Shown: positions 45,375 through 56,349 of the stretch, piece after piece
Position numbering within the stretch: the first letter of the stretch is position 1
Layout: every line of letters starts with the position of its first letter
DNA from: Crambe crambe
Taxonomy: Eukaryota; Porifera; Demospongiae; Poecilosclerida; Crambeidae
NCBI GenBank assembly: GCA_963924555.1
Contig: OZ004587.1
Span: forward strand, 3,782,001-3,846,000
Length of the DNA: 64,000 bases
Direction: 5' to 3'
The notes under the pieces: generated by a model
Databases searched by the model: none
The model's input: the letters and a program-made list of their open reading frames with translations, nothing else
What the model was told of the DNA's origin: nothing
Made by a program: the position numbers and the translations under genes

Positions 45375-48300
45375 ATACATTTATATGACCCAGCCATGAC
45401 TCTAAGATAAGAGTCACATGTAAGAGCAATAATCCTTCTATCTAGCTCAATGAAACTTTGGATCTTGACAGTGCATTGTGGTAGGAATGATGGAAGGAAA
45501 TGGGTCTACCTTTGTTCCGTATATCCACCTGACATTTCCTACGTAGTACATACATTATTGCACTCTGAAGCTACCCATAGCTTAAAACTTAAAGATATAG
45601 TGAAGTGAATGTATACAAAATGGTCATCATTACAACTGACATTGCATGTACTTTCGTTATCATGTAGCTAACAAGACATCATGAAAATCGTTAACATGAG
45701 TTATCAATAATTTCCTTAAAATAATAAATACTTTGTAGCTATGTAGCTAAGCTATAATTAGAGCAAGCAGGCACACTGCAAGTTTACCAGTTCATCATTA
45801 CAGTGACTAGTTATTGATGAGTATAGTTAAGTACAATAGATATGGCTGAGAACCTAAGTTGCATCTTTTCAAATTTGAGCAGGACTTTATTACATCATCA
45901 CTTTGGTCACTTGAAGAAGACAGTACAGACACCAACAGGTTTTTGGTGACTATCATCTACTTGATCTTCCTAGTCATTGGACTTCCATGGAATGCAGTTG
46001 TGATCATCAGTATATTCAGGAGACATCTGTACAGGGAGCCAACTATGATGCTGATTCTAAACCTTACTGTCTCTAACCTCCTCACCTGTGCCTTGATCTT
46101 TCCATTTTCCATCATCACAGGAATTGCAGGAGAGTTCGTTTATGGTGCAAGTGATCATGTTAGGTGTCAGGTATGTCAACTGGGAGTAATTTATTTAGTT
46201 TTAACATTCGTCTCACTCAACACCTTGGCATTGATATCTGTGGATAGATTCCTGTGCATCAAGAAACCATTACATTATAACAGGATTGTCACCATCAAAA
46301 AAACTCTAGTAGCAGTTCTATTACTTTGGATGTTCAGTATACTGGTCTCTATTCCACCTCTGTTCGGATTTGGTACCATACGCTTCAGCAAGTTCACACT
46401 AATGTGTACCATAGCCTTCAGAGGATACACTTTTCTGGCAAAAAATACCTTTTATCTCATCTTCCTGGTTTTGGCTTCACTGTCCCCCGTCTCAATCCTG
46501 GCAGTGACTAATGTATGGCTGCTCCACATTGCACAGAAGGCAATAAGAAGAAATTACCAAAACATTCGCAGAGGTGCATCGATTACTGTGATACGTGAAA
46601 AGATTGAAAAGGAATACAATAAGAAACAGTTGAACTTGATGAGAGTGTTCTTTGCTATCTTTGTCACTAATATTATCACCTGGCTACCAGCGCTTGTGAT
46701 ATTCATAGCTAGAGCAGCCTATGAACCTACTCCTACAACTTCTCTTAATATCAAAATTCATCTGATGTCAATTCCATTTTTATTGTTGCTGTCACAAGCA
46801 GTGGTGCATCCCATATTACAAGTCTTCCTGATCAAGAAGATAAAAGAGCAAGTTCTTGCACCACTTTATGCCTGTCAAAGAAGATGCTGCAGCAAATGTG
46901 ACAACTCTCCCACTGAAGGTTTAGTATGCGGCTGCAAGATATGCTCAGGAACTCACGAGTGTATTTTCCTGGATCTCTGTAAAGCTTCTCTTATAGCTAG
47001 TACTCAAGAGGAAACTACAACATCTGAAAAACCGAACAAGCAAATAAAAAATCTATGATTAAGTAGAACGTATTCTGATTATACCAGCACTAACAAACTG
47101 ATCATTTACCACCGCCAATGCTATTATACAAAAATGATGCCCAAGACAACTAGTATATAGCTGTACATAAGGACTTAATTGTAATAATATTATGTTTGTC
47201 TTTTGAGGTAAGAAGGATGTGATCTCAGAAGCCCCAGTCCTAGCCCCTTCGCAGAGTGATATTAGCTATGATGATGGAGTGATTGAAAAAAATAATTTCT
47301 GGTAAAATTAAATGAAATTAATGGCATTAGCTCTATTACTATTGATAAAAATAATGAAAACATACACAACAACAAAAATGAAAGCAACAACAACAACAAC
47401 AACTACAAAACAAAAACAACAAAGAAAATGTGCCCTAGCAAAATCAGTTCCTACAACATTATCGTGACACCCAATCTTATTGAGTATGCTTAGTTACCAG
47501 TAATCTGGAAGATACCAGATTCTCAACTTGAGGTGAATACTATAGAGTACAATGATCACTAATAATTTGGCCTGTAGATATACATTATGAGAGTTCATCC
47601 ATTAGTAAAGTTCTACTATAGATCAGTGTCATGTTGATCAGACTCGAAAATAAGGCCCAGAATTCAATTGATGCTGCACTGGATTATGGTTCAGCCCATC
47701 GAGCATTGTAGCAGACATCTCAGGAATGAGCAATTGAGGATAGATTTGGAGATATCTCATCAGAGAAGAAACAGAGCTGAACATTGCAAGCAGTAGCCCA
47801 AACGCTTCTCTCTTTCATCAGAAAGAACCAGTGGATGAAATAGAAATTAGGAATACAGATTAGACCAGACCCCTATTTTTTTCAGGGGTCCACCACAATG
47901 TGCAAGATTACCCCCATGTGTCTGTGTCACTGGGCTTGACTAAGATGGCAGTGGATGTTTTGCATATAGCTACAGTAATGCAATATGACATTTTATTGAG
48001 AGAAGCCATGCCCATTCCGGACTGAGTGATGCTACCACATCCTCTGATAATCAGCTTTGCCATGCTGGTTGGGGGGTTTTACTCTCACTCTGGCCAATGT
48101 GGATGGAAGGGGAGCGGAATCACCAAAAAAAATAATTCTGTTTTTGATCTATAAAATTAACTCTCCCTTTTCCTCCACCCAGATCAATTGTGCACATATC
48201 AAACCAAGAGGATTTATTGATCCAGGATAAGGGATGATGCTGTCATCTCGCACAGCCAGCTACCTCACATTTTATCCTCCCTTTTAATGGTAGTTGTATG

Positions 48301-48560
48301 TCATGCCTTGAGAACAGGAAAGGTAATTAGGCTTTAAATATCTGTAGGCCATGTGAGATTATCATCAGTTGCATGTTAACTTAAAATTACATAATAGCTA
48401 CATATAGTGAGCAAAGTGAAGAGGGATATTCTACATCAAGAAGTGTGGCCAGCCACACCTGTTGGTATTTGTACTTATCTTCCTCCAGGTGTGTTCATAA
48501 ATTGGTGCATCATTGCTGAAGATTGTGTGCAAATTGGTGCATCATTGCTGAAGATAGTGG
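45375..48560. repeat. GPCR-only duplication unit D
   Basis: Begins at the repeated segment ACATACATTTAT (matching 15,731 in unit A) and includes a GPCR 5' flank, a GPCR and a shortened downstream region. It ends where TGCTGAAGATAGTGG meets a GPCR 5' flank again. It lacks the kinase, receptor and LINE. Confidence 0.7.
45842..47058 (+). CDS. Class A GPCR, copy D (N-terminal frameshift)
   Basis: The conserved ATG is at 45,842, but one base is missing near codon 14 (TTTGAGCAGGACTTT instead of TTTGAGCAGTGACTTT-type sequence), so that ATG runs out of frame. From about codon 15 on, the reading frame is open through all seven helices (GLPWN, SVDRF, ITWLP, HPILQVF) and the cysteine tail. It ends SEKPNKQIKNL because a deletion removes the usual stop. 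No in-frame ATG precedes TM1; the next methionine is in TM2. Either it is a very recent pseudogene or the missing base is an error. The core is about as well kept as copy C. Confidence 0.65.
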
Positions 48561-48758
48561 CACTTTCATTACAACTGACATTTGTTATCATACAAGACAT
48601 CATGAAAATCATTAGCTAACATGAGTTATCAATTTCCTTAGAATATTTTGTAGCTACGTAGCTGAGCTATAATTAGAGCAAGCAGGCACACTGCAAGTTT
48701 ACCAGTTCATCATTACAGTGACTAGTTATTGATGAGTATAGTTAAGTACAATAGATAT
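47059..48758. other. Spacer between GPCR D and E with microinversion
   Basis: Noncoding. The block 47,731-48,263 is inverted relative to unit B 33,080-33,735 (see findings). Downstream, sequence resumes in normal orientation with CTCACATTTTATCC. 48,600-48,758 is the conserved GPCR 5' flank of copy E. Confidence 0.55.
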
Positions 48759-50077
48759 GGCTGAGAACCTAAGTTGCATCTTTTCAAATTAAGCAGTGAC
48801 TTTATTACATCATCACTTTGGTCACTTGAAGAAGACAGTACAGACACCAGCAGGTTTTTGGTGACTATCATCTACTTGATCTTCCTATTCATTGGATTTC
48901 CATGGAATGCAGCTGTGATCATCAGTATATTCAGGAAACGTCTGTACAGGGAGACAACTATGATGCTGATTCTCAATCTAACCTTGTCACATGTGCCTTG
49001 ATCTTTCCATTCGCCATCATCACAGGAATTGCAGGAGAGTTCATTTATGGTGCAAGTGATCGTGTTAGGTGTCAGATATGAGATATGTCAACTGGGAGTG
49101 ATTTATTTAGTTCTAACGTTTATCTCACTCAACACCTTGGCATTGATATCTGTGGACCGATTCCTGTATATCAAGAAACCACTGCACTACAATATGATAG
49201 TCACTATTAAAAAAACTCTAGTAGCAGTTCTATTACTTTGGATGTTCAGTATACTGGTCTCTGTTCCACCTCTGTTACCATACGCTTCAGCGAGTTCACA
49301 CTAATGTGCACTAGCTATTATAGCCTTCAGAGGAAATACTCCTCTTGTCAAAAATACTCATCTTCCTGGTTTTGGCATCACTGCCCCCTGTCATAACTCT
49401 GGCAGTGACTAATTTATGGCTGCTCCACATTGCACAAAAAGAATTACCAAAACATTTGCAGAGATGCATCCACCACTAGGATGCATGAAAAGATTGAAAA
49501 GGAATACAATAAGAAGCAGTTGAACTTGATGAGAGTGTTCTTAATTGTTATCTTTATATCACTAATATTATTACCTGGCTACCAGTGCTTGTGATATTTA
49601 TAGCTAGAGCAGCCTATGAGCCTACTCCTACAACTTCTCTTGATGTCAGAATTTATCTGACATCAATTCCTTTTTTATTGTTGCTGTCACAAGCAGTGGT
49701 GCATCCAATATAGCAAGTCTTCCTGATCAAGAAGATAAAAGAGCAAGTCCTTGCACCACTTTATGCTTGTCAAAGAAGATGCTGCAGCAAATATGACAAT
49801 TCTCCCACTGAAGGTTTATGTGGCTGCAAGATATGCTCAGGAACTCACGAGTGTATTTTCCTGGATCTCTGCAAAGCTTCTTCTCTTATCACTGCAAAAA
49901 CAGAATTGTTATTTCAATAAACATAACTAGACTAATCATCGTTGAAACAACCAAACAGTTTGTGTCATTTTGACTCAACCAACTAAATAGGTTTGTTAAA
50001 ATAAAAATTTTGTTGTTGCAGTGATATAGCTAGTACTCAAGAGGAAACTACAACATCAACTATAATGATTGCATAAT
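48759..50077 (+). pseudogene. Class A GPCR, copy E (pseudogene)
   Basis: Homologous to the other copies over its full length, with many lesions. A stop appears at codon 12 (CAAATTAAGCAG). There is a deletion in TM2 (NLTLSHVP, then a frame change), a small duplication at GATATGAGATATGTC near 49,080, a deletion after TM4 near 49,277, loss in the third loop, and a stop replacing the Q of HPILQVF (CCAATATAGCAAG). A 136-bp MITE at 49,889-50,024 interrupts the tail. It is not translatable as a receptor. Its residual sequence groups with C and D. Confidence 0.88.
49889..50024. mobile_element. TA-flanked MITE, TCACTGCAAAAAC / GTTGTTGCAGTGA
   Basis: 136-bp insertion in the GPCR E tail. TA repeats flank it (49,887-49,888 and 50,025-50,026), and the other four GPCR copies give the empty site CTCTTATAGCTAG. 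Terminal inverted repeats are TCACTGCAAAAAC-like. A second family member is at 53,943-54,118. Tc1/mariner-type is inferred from the TA duplication. Confidence 0.8.
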
Positions 50078-51100
50078 GGTGTGTTATCAGAAACTCACAA
50101 GGCTTTATTCTCATGCATATAGAAGGTACTTATTATGCTAATTAGTAAACAACTTTGAGAAAAGTAACTATGAGCCACACACACACATGACAAAACACAT
50201 GGATGCAGAGTCTGCTCATTATGTGTGTGGCTCATAGAGTTACATTTCTCAATTCTGTATAATTATAACAACATAAATAAAAAACCAAAACCAAATAAAC
50301 ACACACAAAAAAACACAAAAACAAACAAACTGAACAAGCAAACAAAAAAAACCTAGAACATATCCTGATTACACCAGCACTAACAAAGTAATTATAATTA
50401 TTAATCAGCGCCATTGCTACTACAAAAATCATCTGTAGCTGTACTAACCAACATGCATAAAGACTAATCATTATTGTGCCTGAGTATGAAGGTGATCTCA
50501 GAAATGTCCAAAGTGATATTAAATAAGCAACCTTTTGGAGGTTTCTATGATGATGGAGTGATAAAAAACAACAACAATTCATTACAAAAATTAATAGTTA
50601 GCAGATAACAACAAAAACAACAACAAAAAACAAAAACAAAAACAACAACAACAAACTACTAACACTTAAGAGCTGCATCTTTGCCATCTTGGTACTTTGG
50701 GATAATAATAACTGCAACACAAAGTACCAACCTTGGACACAAGTAAAATAACACTAAGAATACACTGTAAAAATAAATGTGTAAAAACAACCCATTTTTA
50801 GGTTATCTGAGTTGCAATTTGCAACTCAGATAACCTAAAAATGGGTTGTTTTTACACATTAGTTTTTACAGTGTAGTAGGAGAGAACTTGGCAAGGGTAA
50901 GAAACTACCAAACAAAACAATACAGGCAACTATAACTACAGAATAACAACAAAAACAAAAACAAATTTAATCATAGCTCCTTAAGATTTTGCTTGGTTGC
51001 TTACCACTTGAGATATAAAGCAAAAAAGTATGGTGGCATAATTAAAATTTAGCAACTTCCGACAACGGTTCCGTTCCGCCTCCAGTTCGTTCATGGTCAT
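50078..51100. other. Spacer before the kinase-kelch gene
   Basis: Noncoding, rich in AAC/AAAAC runs. It contains a short inverted repeat around a CA run (TATGAGCCACACACA at 50,169 to TGTGTGTGGCTCATA at 50,238) and the palindromic MITE at 50,761-50,875. The last 100 bp before 51,101 presumably hold the promoter; no TATA box is evident. Confidence 0.45.
50761..50875. mobile_element. Perfectly palindromic MITE, TACACTGTAAAAA
   Basis: 115 bp with 57-bp arms that pair with a single mismatch around one central base. The ends TACACTGTAAAAA and TTTTTACAGTGTA share the CACTGTAAAAA terminus with the elements at 30,476 and 33,434. The outermost TA on each side fits a TA target duplication. Confidence 0.85.
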
Positions 51101-53671
51101 ATGGCTCTCTTTAGACGACGTGATGTATCTCAGGCCTTCAGGAACAACCGCCATTTACAGCAGTTTATGCTGACTGATGTCACTCCAACTGGAAAGGTCC
51201 TGGGAACAGGCTCTTATGGTTCAGTGGAGGAGGTCAGTCCATTAATAATTCCTCTTTGGACCTGTCAGACTGTATCAATCCACAGGTGATATACCGACAT
51301 CTTGTGTGTGCTGGCAAGAAGCTACATGAGATTCTCCTGGAGGCTGGCAATGTTGGAGTGCCTGACATTGTTCACAAGTATGAGCAGGAGTGCCAGTTGA
51401 TGTCTAGCCTCCGTCACCCAAACATCACTCAATTTCTTGGTCTCTGTTTTCTCCCTGGGACTCAGCTACCTCTGCTTGTGATGGAACGACTAGAAACTAG
51501 CCTTGACGACCTGCTGGAACACTTGCCAGGCCTCCCTCTCTCCCTCAAATGCTCAGTCCTTGAGGACATAGCAAATGGACTGGTGTATCTCCACAAGAAT
51601 CAACCTCCAGTCATCCATAGGGACCTGACTACTAACAACATTCTCCTGACTTCCTCCCTGGTTGCAAAGATCACTGACATGGGCAACTCACGCATTATTG
51701 ACATGAGGCCTGGTCAACTGGCCAGGACCCTCTCACGCTTGCCGGGGACTCAAGTTTACATGCCTCCAGAGGCTATGGATGAGACTCACCGCTATGGACC
51801 ATCCCTTGATATTTTTTCCTTTGGACATCTTTCCTTGTACACTATCATTCAGGTTAGCTATTAAAATAATTATTGTGAGGTGACAATTACCCATTGACCT
51901 TTCAGGTGTTTCCTGGAAACCTGTTAGCACACACATTCCCTGATCCTGATAACCCTGGGCGTATGCTAGGTCGTTCGGAGGTGGAGCGTCGTGGGGAGTA
52001 TATTGAGCTGATGGAGGAACGGATTGGCTGTCTTCACCCTTCTCTAATCCAGCTGATCAAGCAATGTCTGCACAATGCTCCAGAAGAAAGACCAGCCACT
52101 GATGAGGTGTTGATTGGTTTGCAGAGGCTGAAGGTGGAGGTGGAAGGAGTGTATGGTGGAAACTTCACAAAGTTGGACATTGGTAAAGTGTTGTTAGCCA
52201 AGGAGATGAAGATGAAGGACAGGAGGATAGAGGAACTGAGAGAAGTGGAGGTGGGGGAAATAATTTGCATCCATACTTATTAATGACTTCATGCAGGAAA
52301 GGTTTGAAGCAGCAGAAGAAAGGGCAGATCAACTGGCTAGAGAACTGGAAGTAAGTTTCCTTGATTATGATGAGTTGTATGATGTATAGTAACATTCTAG
52401 ATTTGTCGAGAGAGACAAGAGCAACTACAATTAGACTATGTAAGGCAGCTTGAACAGAAGCAACAAGACATAGAGTTGAAGGAGAGACAGCTCCGACAGA
52501 AGGATAGAGAAATGGTAATAGTCGCTCTTCCTGAATCTAAGCCAATGGCTATCATCTGTAGGATTTTTTTCGTGTGGAACTGGAGGGTAGGGAAGCCAGA
52601 CTGAGAGAGGAGTTGCAAAGTAAAGAAGCTGAGAACAGCAGATTAATGGAGGAATTGAGGAGGTGCCAGGGATTGGTAAAGGAGAAGGTAGGAAGTGATC
52701 TTAATAATTAGCTAATCCCCTGCTGGGCTTGTGCATGCAAATTATTATTCTTATAGGGACTTGAATTCCCTCTCCAGCTAAATTGGAGGCATGGTCCTGA
52801 TATGCCCTATGCAATGTATGAGTATGTACAGTCTGTAGTGCTGCAGGGTACAGTGTATGTTGGGGGAGGATATAGTGAGGACAGGTACAGAGTGCTGGAG
52901 TACGACACCAGGTCAGGGAAATGGGGCATATTGCCTCCATATGTAACTCGTTGGTTTGCAATGACAGCAATCGACAACCAACTAGTCCTGGTTGGTGGTA
53001 AGCTACGTGATGGTGGTGACACTAAGTCACTGGGCATGTGGAGAACAGACAGCAAGAAATGGACATACCCCTACCTAGATATGTCCATAACACGTTATGC
53101 ACCCTCTGCTGTTAGTTATAAGGAATGGCTGGTAGTGGTTGGTGGATTCAGTGAACAGTGGAGACACCTTTCGTCTGTTGAGGTCATGAACTCAAACAGC
53201 AAACATTGGTACACAGCAGCTCCAGCACCAACAGCTTTGACTCACATGAAGACTGCTGTAGTAGGTGACACATGTTACTTCATGGGAGGATATGATAATG
53301 GTCATATTACTGATGAGGTTTACAGTGTTTCCCTATCAGGTCTTGCTTCTCAGGTCAACTCCAATAAATCTGGAGAGAAAGACAGTAGCCTATGGAAGAG
53401 AATATTTGGACTAGGACATGACTACTCTACTCCACTCTTCATTGGTGGGTCTCTGCTTGCACTAGGAGGATGGGTTAGAAATGATCAAAATGTTACGTCG
53501 GCAATCCACCACTACCAACCTGAGACTGGGGAGTGGATGAAAGTAGGAGACTTGCCATCTCCACGACGGGACTGCACCTGTGCAAGAATCACTGATGAAC
53601 AGATATTGGTGGTCGGAGGAAAGGATGGCAAGACAATTCTGAGAAGTACTGAACTAGCTAGTTTCAGGTAG
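51101..53671 (+). CDS. TKL-type protein kinase with coiled coil and kelch repeats
   Basis: Seven exons (51101-51232, 51286-51852, 51906-52250, 52297-52350, 52401-52514, 52562-52687, 52757-53671) join without a phase break to 750 residues. The kinase domain spans about 30-345. It has GTGSYGSV (35-42), a lysine pair KK at 55-56 as the likely ATP-lysine, HRDLTTNN (155-162), DMG (175-177) in place of DFG, MPPE (203-206) and a C-lobe EERP. HRDLTTNN and the layout point to the tyrosine-kinase-like group. Residues about 349-446 are charged and heptad-like, a coiled coil spread over three small exons. Residues 447-750 hold six kelch motifs (VGGG, VGGK, VGGF, MGGY, LGGW, VGGK), enough for a propeller. 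It is probably cytoplasmic, with the propeller binding a partner and the coiled coil dimerising (inference). The upstream ATG at 51,093 is out of frame. Confidence 0.88.
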
Positions 53672-53942
53672 ACCTATTAATTCTCATGATTACAATAGCT
53701 AGCTACAATCTTTTATTTTAGTCTGCCCAGATAATGCACCAAATTCATTTGTTACTTGCACTGTTTTATTATTTTTGTTGGCCTATTGGTCATTCTATAA
53801 TATTTTTTTTATTATTCTAAGTCACAATTATTCTGGTGATGAATTTGACCTGCAGGAAGAAGAGTGGGCCTAGGCGCAGTAAAAGAAATGTTTGTGCATG
53901 TGTCTAACTGCCAATTTTGATATTCAAAGTGTGAACACAAAG
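53672..53942. other. 3' flank of the kinase-kelch gene
   Basis: AT-rich and noncoding. No clear AATAAA was found. Confidence 0.35.
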
Positions 53943-54118
53943 CACGCTGCAAAAATAAAATTGTTATTTTAACAAACCTATACTTAGTTGAGGTTAATAA
54001 TTTGAAATCTGTCAAAATGAGACTATATTTTTGGTGAATATAACAAACTGGTTGTTTCAACGATGATTAGTCTTGCCTAACAGTTGTTTATCAAAATAAC
54101 AATTCTATTTTTGCAGTG
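53943..54118. mobile_element. MITE, CACGCTGCAAAAAT / ATTTTTGCAGTG
   Basis: 176-bp element with inverted ends GCTGCAAAAATAAAATTGTTATTTT and its complement at the right end (one indel apart). The interior shares GACTAATCATCGTTGAAACA (reverse strand) with the element at 49,889-50,024, so they are one family. A mutation in the left tip (CACGC for CAC) suggests it is older. Confidence 0.75.
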
Positions 54119-56219
54119 CAAGCATGAAGTGCTTCAATAGATGAAGACTTACTCATCGTCATACATGAATAGCTGGTATGACTATCCTACCATAATTATC
54201 AAACACAAGTCTGTTCACACCAGGCCTGGCCCACAGCATATCAGCTGTTAGATAATTGCCACCCATTAATGGCAAATAATTATAACTACCTTTCATCCAG
54301 CCACTCCCAGCACAAAAAATGTAGCAACCAATTCTGCCATGTACAGACGGGACTACTGTAAGATCTGCATGTAGATCTTGAGATAGCCATAGGGTAAGCT
54401 CCATAAGTGTCCGCTAATCATTAGCCCTACATTCTCTGTAGTGATGCAAATCATTAGGGTGTAGGTATCATGCATGGTCATGCCCTAGGCCCTTGGGCTG
54501 GATGTTGGGTATATAATTCTCAACAATTCTCCTTGGGGCCACCCCTTCACACCACTTGTGGGCATCCAATACCTACGCCAAACCACCAAATCAGGACTCC
54601 TTCCCTCCAATAAAGGTACAAATTTGGGGTGGATGGTGTGACTGGTGTCTATGGAAGTGGACACAGGCACTTCTATATTATTATGGCTGAGGAGAGCCTA
54701 ACTACTAAGGAATAAATTCCTGTTATGGCCCAGATATATTATAATGGCCAGACAGCCAAATTACCTTTAGTGGATCGAACTGGTGCAAAAAATTAAGGTG
54801 AAATCTATCAACTATTCCCAACCTGGGGTTAGCTAGCTACAAAATTAATTTTATTGTCCAATCAGGAACTGAACTTTAAGGGTTATCAATATCAAGGGTG
54901 GGGCACCTGTGCTAAACAGAGTGTTAGAGTGTGGAGATCAGTGTGATCATCCATCTGGTAGTTATATGTTTTATTTGCTATAGGATAAGGGAAACACCTT
55001 TACTAAGCTTAAGCCTTGGACTTTAGCATCTTCTACAGCCTTAATCTTGTTGGATATGGGATGTAGTCCTGAAGCATCAATCACATGTCCTAGGAGACAA
55101 GGCCATAATTACGTTTCTTGACTTTCGAGCCAGTCATTTCAAGACCTCCAAGTGGGTAGCATCTGTAGCTGTACCACTAAAGGATGTTCCACCCCAGATA
55201 AAAATTCATGACTAGCCTTGTACCCAGGCTTTTATTATTTTTTTAAATGAGGTTAAGGAGACATTGGTATAAGTTTGAGGAGTAATAAGTGAGCATTATT
55301 AATAGCTAAGGCATGTTTGTTAGCATTGAATTATAGGTAGCAAAATAGCAAAAAAAAAAAAAAAAGAAAAGAAAGAACCCTCCACTAACAAAAAGATCGG
55401 TGGCATCAGTGATCACTGAGTGGCACAAATAGAAATTTTCTTGAGGGATGTTGGTGGTATTAACCAATAGGAGAGCTTCATGATTGCCACTAAACTTCAA
55501 GTGGACAGCATGAATGGTAAAAGAGAGCTCTCTCAGAGAGCTATCAAATGGTGTACTTATAGTTACCACTTTACACCCACCCCCCACCCCCCACATATGG
55601 AAGATTTGACATGACCTCACACAGTTGTAAACATCCAGAATGTCAGCTTTTGCAAGTGTCATAAGAATTAACTTAGCAACCATATGTCCCAACCCAATTG
55701 GATGAACCCTGGTTGGTCTAATGCCTTCAGACGAGAGCGGGCTTGCTAAATTCACAAAATTTCGTACACAATTGTTTGGCAACATCTGTAATAGCCTGAC
55801 AGAGATATCTAGAAGCAGAGTCATAGCAAGCATGTGTATCAGTCCTAATAGGCCAACAGATTTACCATGCAAAATCACTCTCCTACACAAATCATGATGC
55901 TGTATCTATTTGAAAGCAGTCTTGGTCAATCTGGAAGATACCAGATCCTTAACTTGAGATGAACACTAATTGAAATAATAAGGGAGAGTACAATGATTGC
56001 TAATAATTTTGTAGATTATGAAAGTTCATCCATTAGTAAAGTTCTATCTGGATCAGTGTCATGCTGATCAGAGTCTGTACTTGAAAAGTAAGGCCCAGAA
56101 TTCAATTGATGCTGAACTGGATCATGGTCCAGCCCACTGTGATAGAGTTTCCATGGTGATTCTGTACAAGCATAAACAATAATAGTCACAAAGATATGTA
56201 CCTACATAGTACTAGAGTA
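54119..56219. other. Intergenic region between the kinase-kelch and IQ genes
   Basis: No gene could be supported. A 194-codon minus-strand frame at 55,306-55,890 shows no recognisable domain and ends in a poly-Phe run from an A-rich tract. 55,927-56,130 is a diverged copy of the repeat at 32,875-33,050 and 47,505-47,700, showing that array-derived or dispersed sequence extends this far. Confidence 0.45.
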
Positions 56220-56340
56220 CAGTGGAACCTCTGACAGTCCTCCCACAAAGGATGATCTAAACAGTACCTGATAATATCTATAAAAAATAACCTCCAAAAG
56301 AGGACAATCTCTCTACAAAGGACAAAAGGACGTTCCACTG
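56220..56340. mobile_element. MITE, CAGTGGAACCTC / GTTCCACTG
   Basis: 121 bp with terminal inverted repeats CAGTGGAAC / GTTCCACTG and TA on the left side. Related to the TA-flanked element at 16,183-16,318 and the fragment at 1,311. It lies 10 bp beyond the stop codon of the IQ-motif gene. Confidence 0.65.
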
Positions 56341-56349
56341 TTTTCCTAC

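Larger units (their letters stand above)
48561..50110. repeat. GPCR-only duplication unit E
   Basis: The most decayed unit: a short 5' flank and a GPCR pseudogene. It ends near CTATAATGATTGCATAATGG, which matches the GPCR 3' flank of the other copies. Confidence 0.65.

Noticed and set aside
54159..54670. Two minus-strand frames (81 and 61 codons) as a retroelement remnant
   Set aside because: No reverse transcriptase, integrase or gag motif could be recognised.
55306..55890. 194-codon minus-strand frame
   Set aside because: No recognisable domain; it ends in a poly-Phe run from an A-rich tract, and nothing around it supports a gene.
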